A DNA stretch of 24,340 nucleotides from Caldifarciminota bacterium. Its GTDB lineage: Bacteria > Hydrothermota > Tepidihabitantia > SM23-42. Shown here one piece after another: positions 24,120 to 24,340 of this stretch. The stretch spans positions 1-24,340 of the forward strand of contig DAOVAN010000007.1 in assembly GCA_030671005.1 (NCBI GenBank), written 5' to 3'. The notes under the pieces were generated by a model. That model saw only the letters and a list, made by a program, of their open reading frames with translations, had not been told where the DNA came from and did not search any database. Both the position numbers and the translations under genes were made by a program. The number at the start of each line of letters is the position of its first letter. The first letter of the stretch is position 1.

Positions 24120-24340
24120 ATGAGATGTCTCGTAGCACTCATCTTCATTTTTCCCTTGTACGCTGATAAATTGCTTATCCCTATGGATTTGTCGCAGTCC
24201 GATCACTTGCGGGCGTACGGGGTTGCCTATCGGGTAATAAAGATGGGTGTTGATATTGAGTGGCTCCTGAATTTTCGAGGTGGCTCATTTCTGATGGAGC
24301 ACAATAAGGAAACTGAAAGAGAATGTGCGATAAATGGGGT
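24120..24340 (+). CDS. Secreted protein, N-terminal part, resembling a family sometimes labelled asparagine synthetase B in Bacteroidota
   Basis: The frame is open from ATG at 24120 to the window edge. The first 15 residues (MRCLVALIFIFPLYA) are a signal peptide, followed by DKLLIPMDLSQSDHLRAYG and YRVIKMGVDIEWLLNFRGG. The latter pattern resembles a poorly characterised secreted or lipoprotein family that databases sometimes label asparagine synthetase B; I recall it only from memory and the label is unverified. The sequence does not show glutaminase or AsnB motifs. There is no strong Shine-Dalgarno. Confidence 0.5.
   Translation, partial: MRCLVALIFIFPLYADKLLIPMDLSQSDHLRAYGVAYRVIKMGVDIEWLLNFRGGSFLMEHNKETERECAING

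Noticed and set aside
1..24340. CRISPR array, insertion sequence, prophage, tRNA or rRNA
   Set aside because: No regularly spaced repeats, transposase, integrase or recognisable tRNA/rRNA segments were seen on either strand.

Overview
The window reads as bacterial chromosome from an uncultured, probably diderm lineage. It carries bacterial housekeeping genes (UvrB, HslU, NadC, FolC, a GreA-type factor), a TolC-like outer-membrane channel that implies an outer membrane, TTG and GTG starts, and sigma-70-like promoters close to the textbook consensus. A long GreA with an N-terminal helical extension, a bactofilin-like membrane protein, a DUF5667 anti-sigma candidate and a C-terminal gene fragment that looks like a Bacteroidota-type family suggest an FCB-like or candidate-phylum bacterium (WOR-3 is one guess). 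Taxonomy cannot be settled from this sequence alone. I see no CRISPR array, insertion sequence, tRNA or rRNA.

Layout. Minus strand, 1-7574: a truncated greA-like gene (1-1705); an ECF sigma / zinc-finger anti-sigma / bactofilin-like membrane protein operon (4277 down to 1807) ending in a strong hairpin terminator; and an iron-sulfur operon (Rrf2/IscR regulator, a HypE/PurM-superfamily protein, cysteine desulfurase, IscU scaffold; 7574 down to 4412). Plus strand, 7675-15875: a second ECF sigma gene, divergent from iscR and overlapping a Cys-rich DUF5667 membrane protein; a 298-bp gap with two hairpins and a palindrome; then a copper/silver-type efflux cluster (outer-membrane factor, adaptor with two extra metal-binding domains, CusA-like RND pump) followed by DUF302 and SHOCT proteins. 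Minus strand, 21695 down to 15896: a tightly overlapping operon of a secreted GH13 protein without its catalytic residues, uvrB, nadC and folC. Plus strand, 21816 to the end: hslU, a small UspA-like protein, a PTS EIIA-like protein and the start of a secreted protein.

The most striking general pattern is in the 5' ends. Several first genes start 5-6 nt after a -10 box with no Shine-Dalgarno sequence (greA, iscR, the GH13 gene and probably the outer-membrane factor), and the second sigma gene follows by 12 nt. This predicts leaderless or near-leaderless mRNAs, whereas most genes inside operons have good Shine-Dalgarno sites. Promoter spacers are mostly 16 bp. Other points of interest are the catalytically dead secreted amylase homologue at the head of a DNA-repair/cofactor operon, a heavy-metal-binding motif inserted in the RND pump, a Cys-rich tail on the DUF5667 protein next to the metal-efflux cluster, and an ECF-like promoter pointing antisense into iscU. 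No wholly new multi-gene defence or mobile system is evident.
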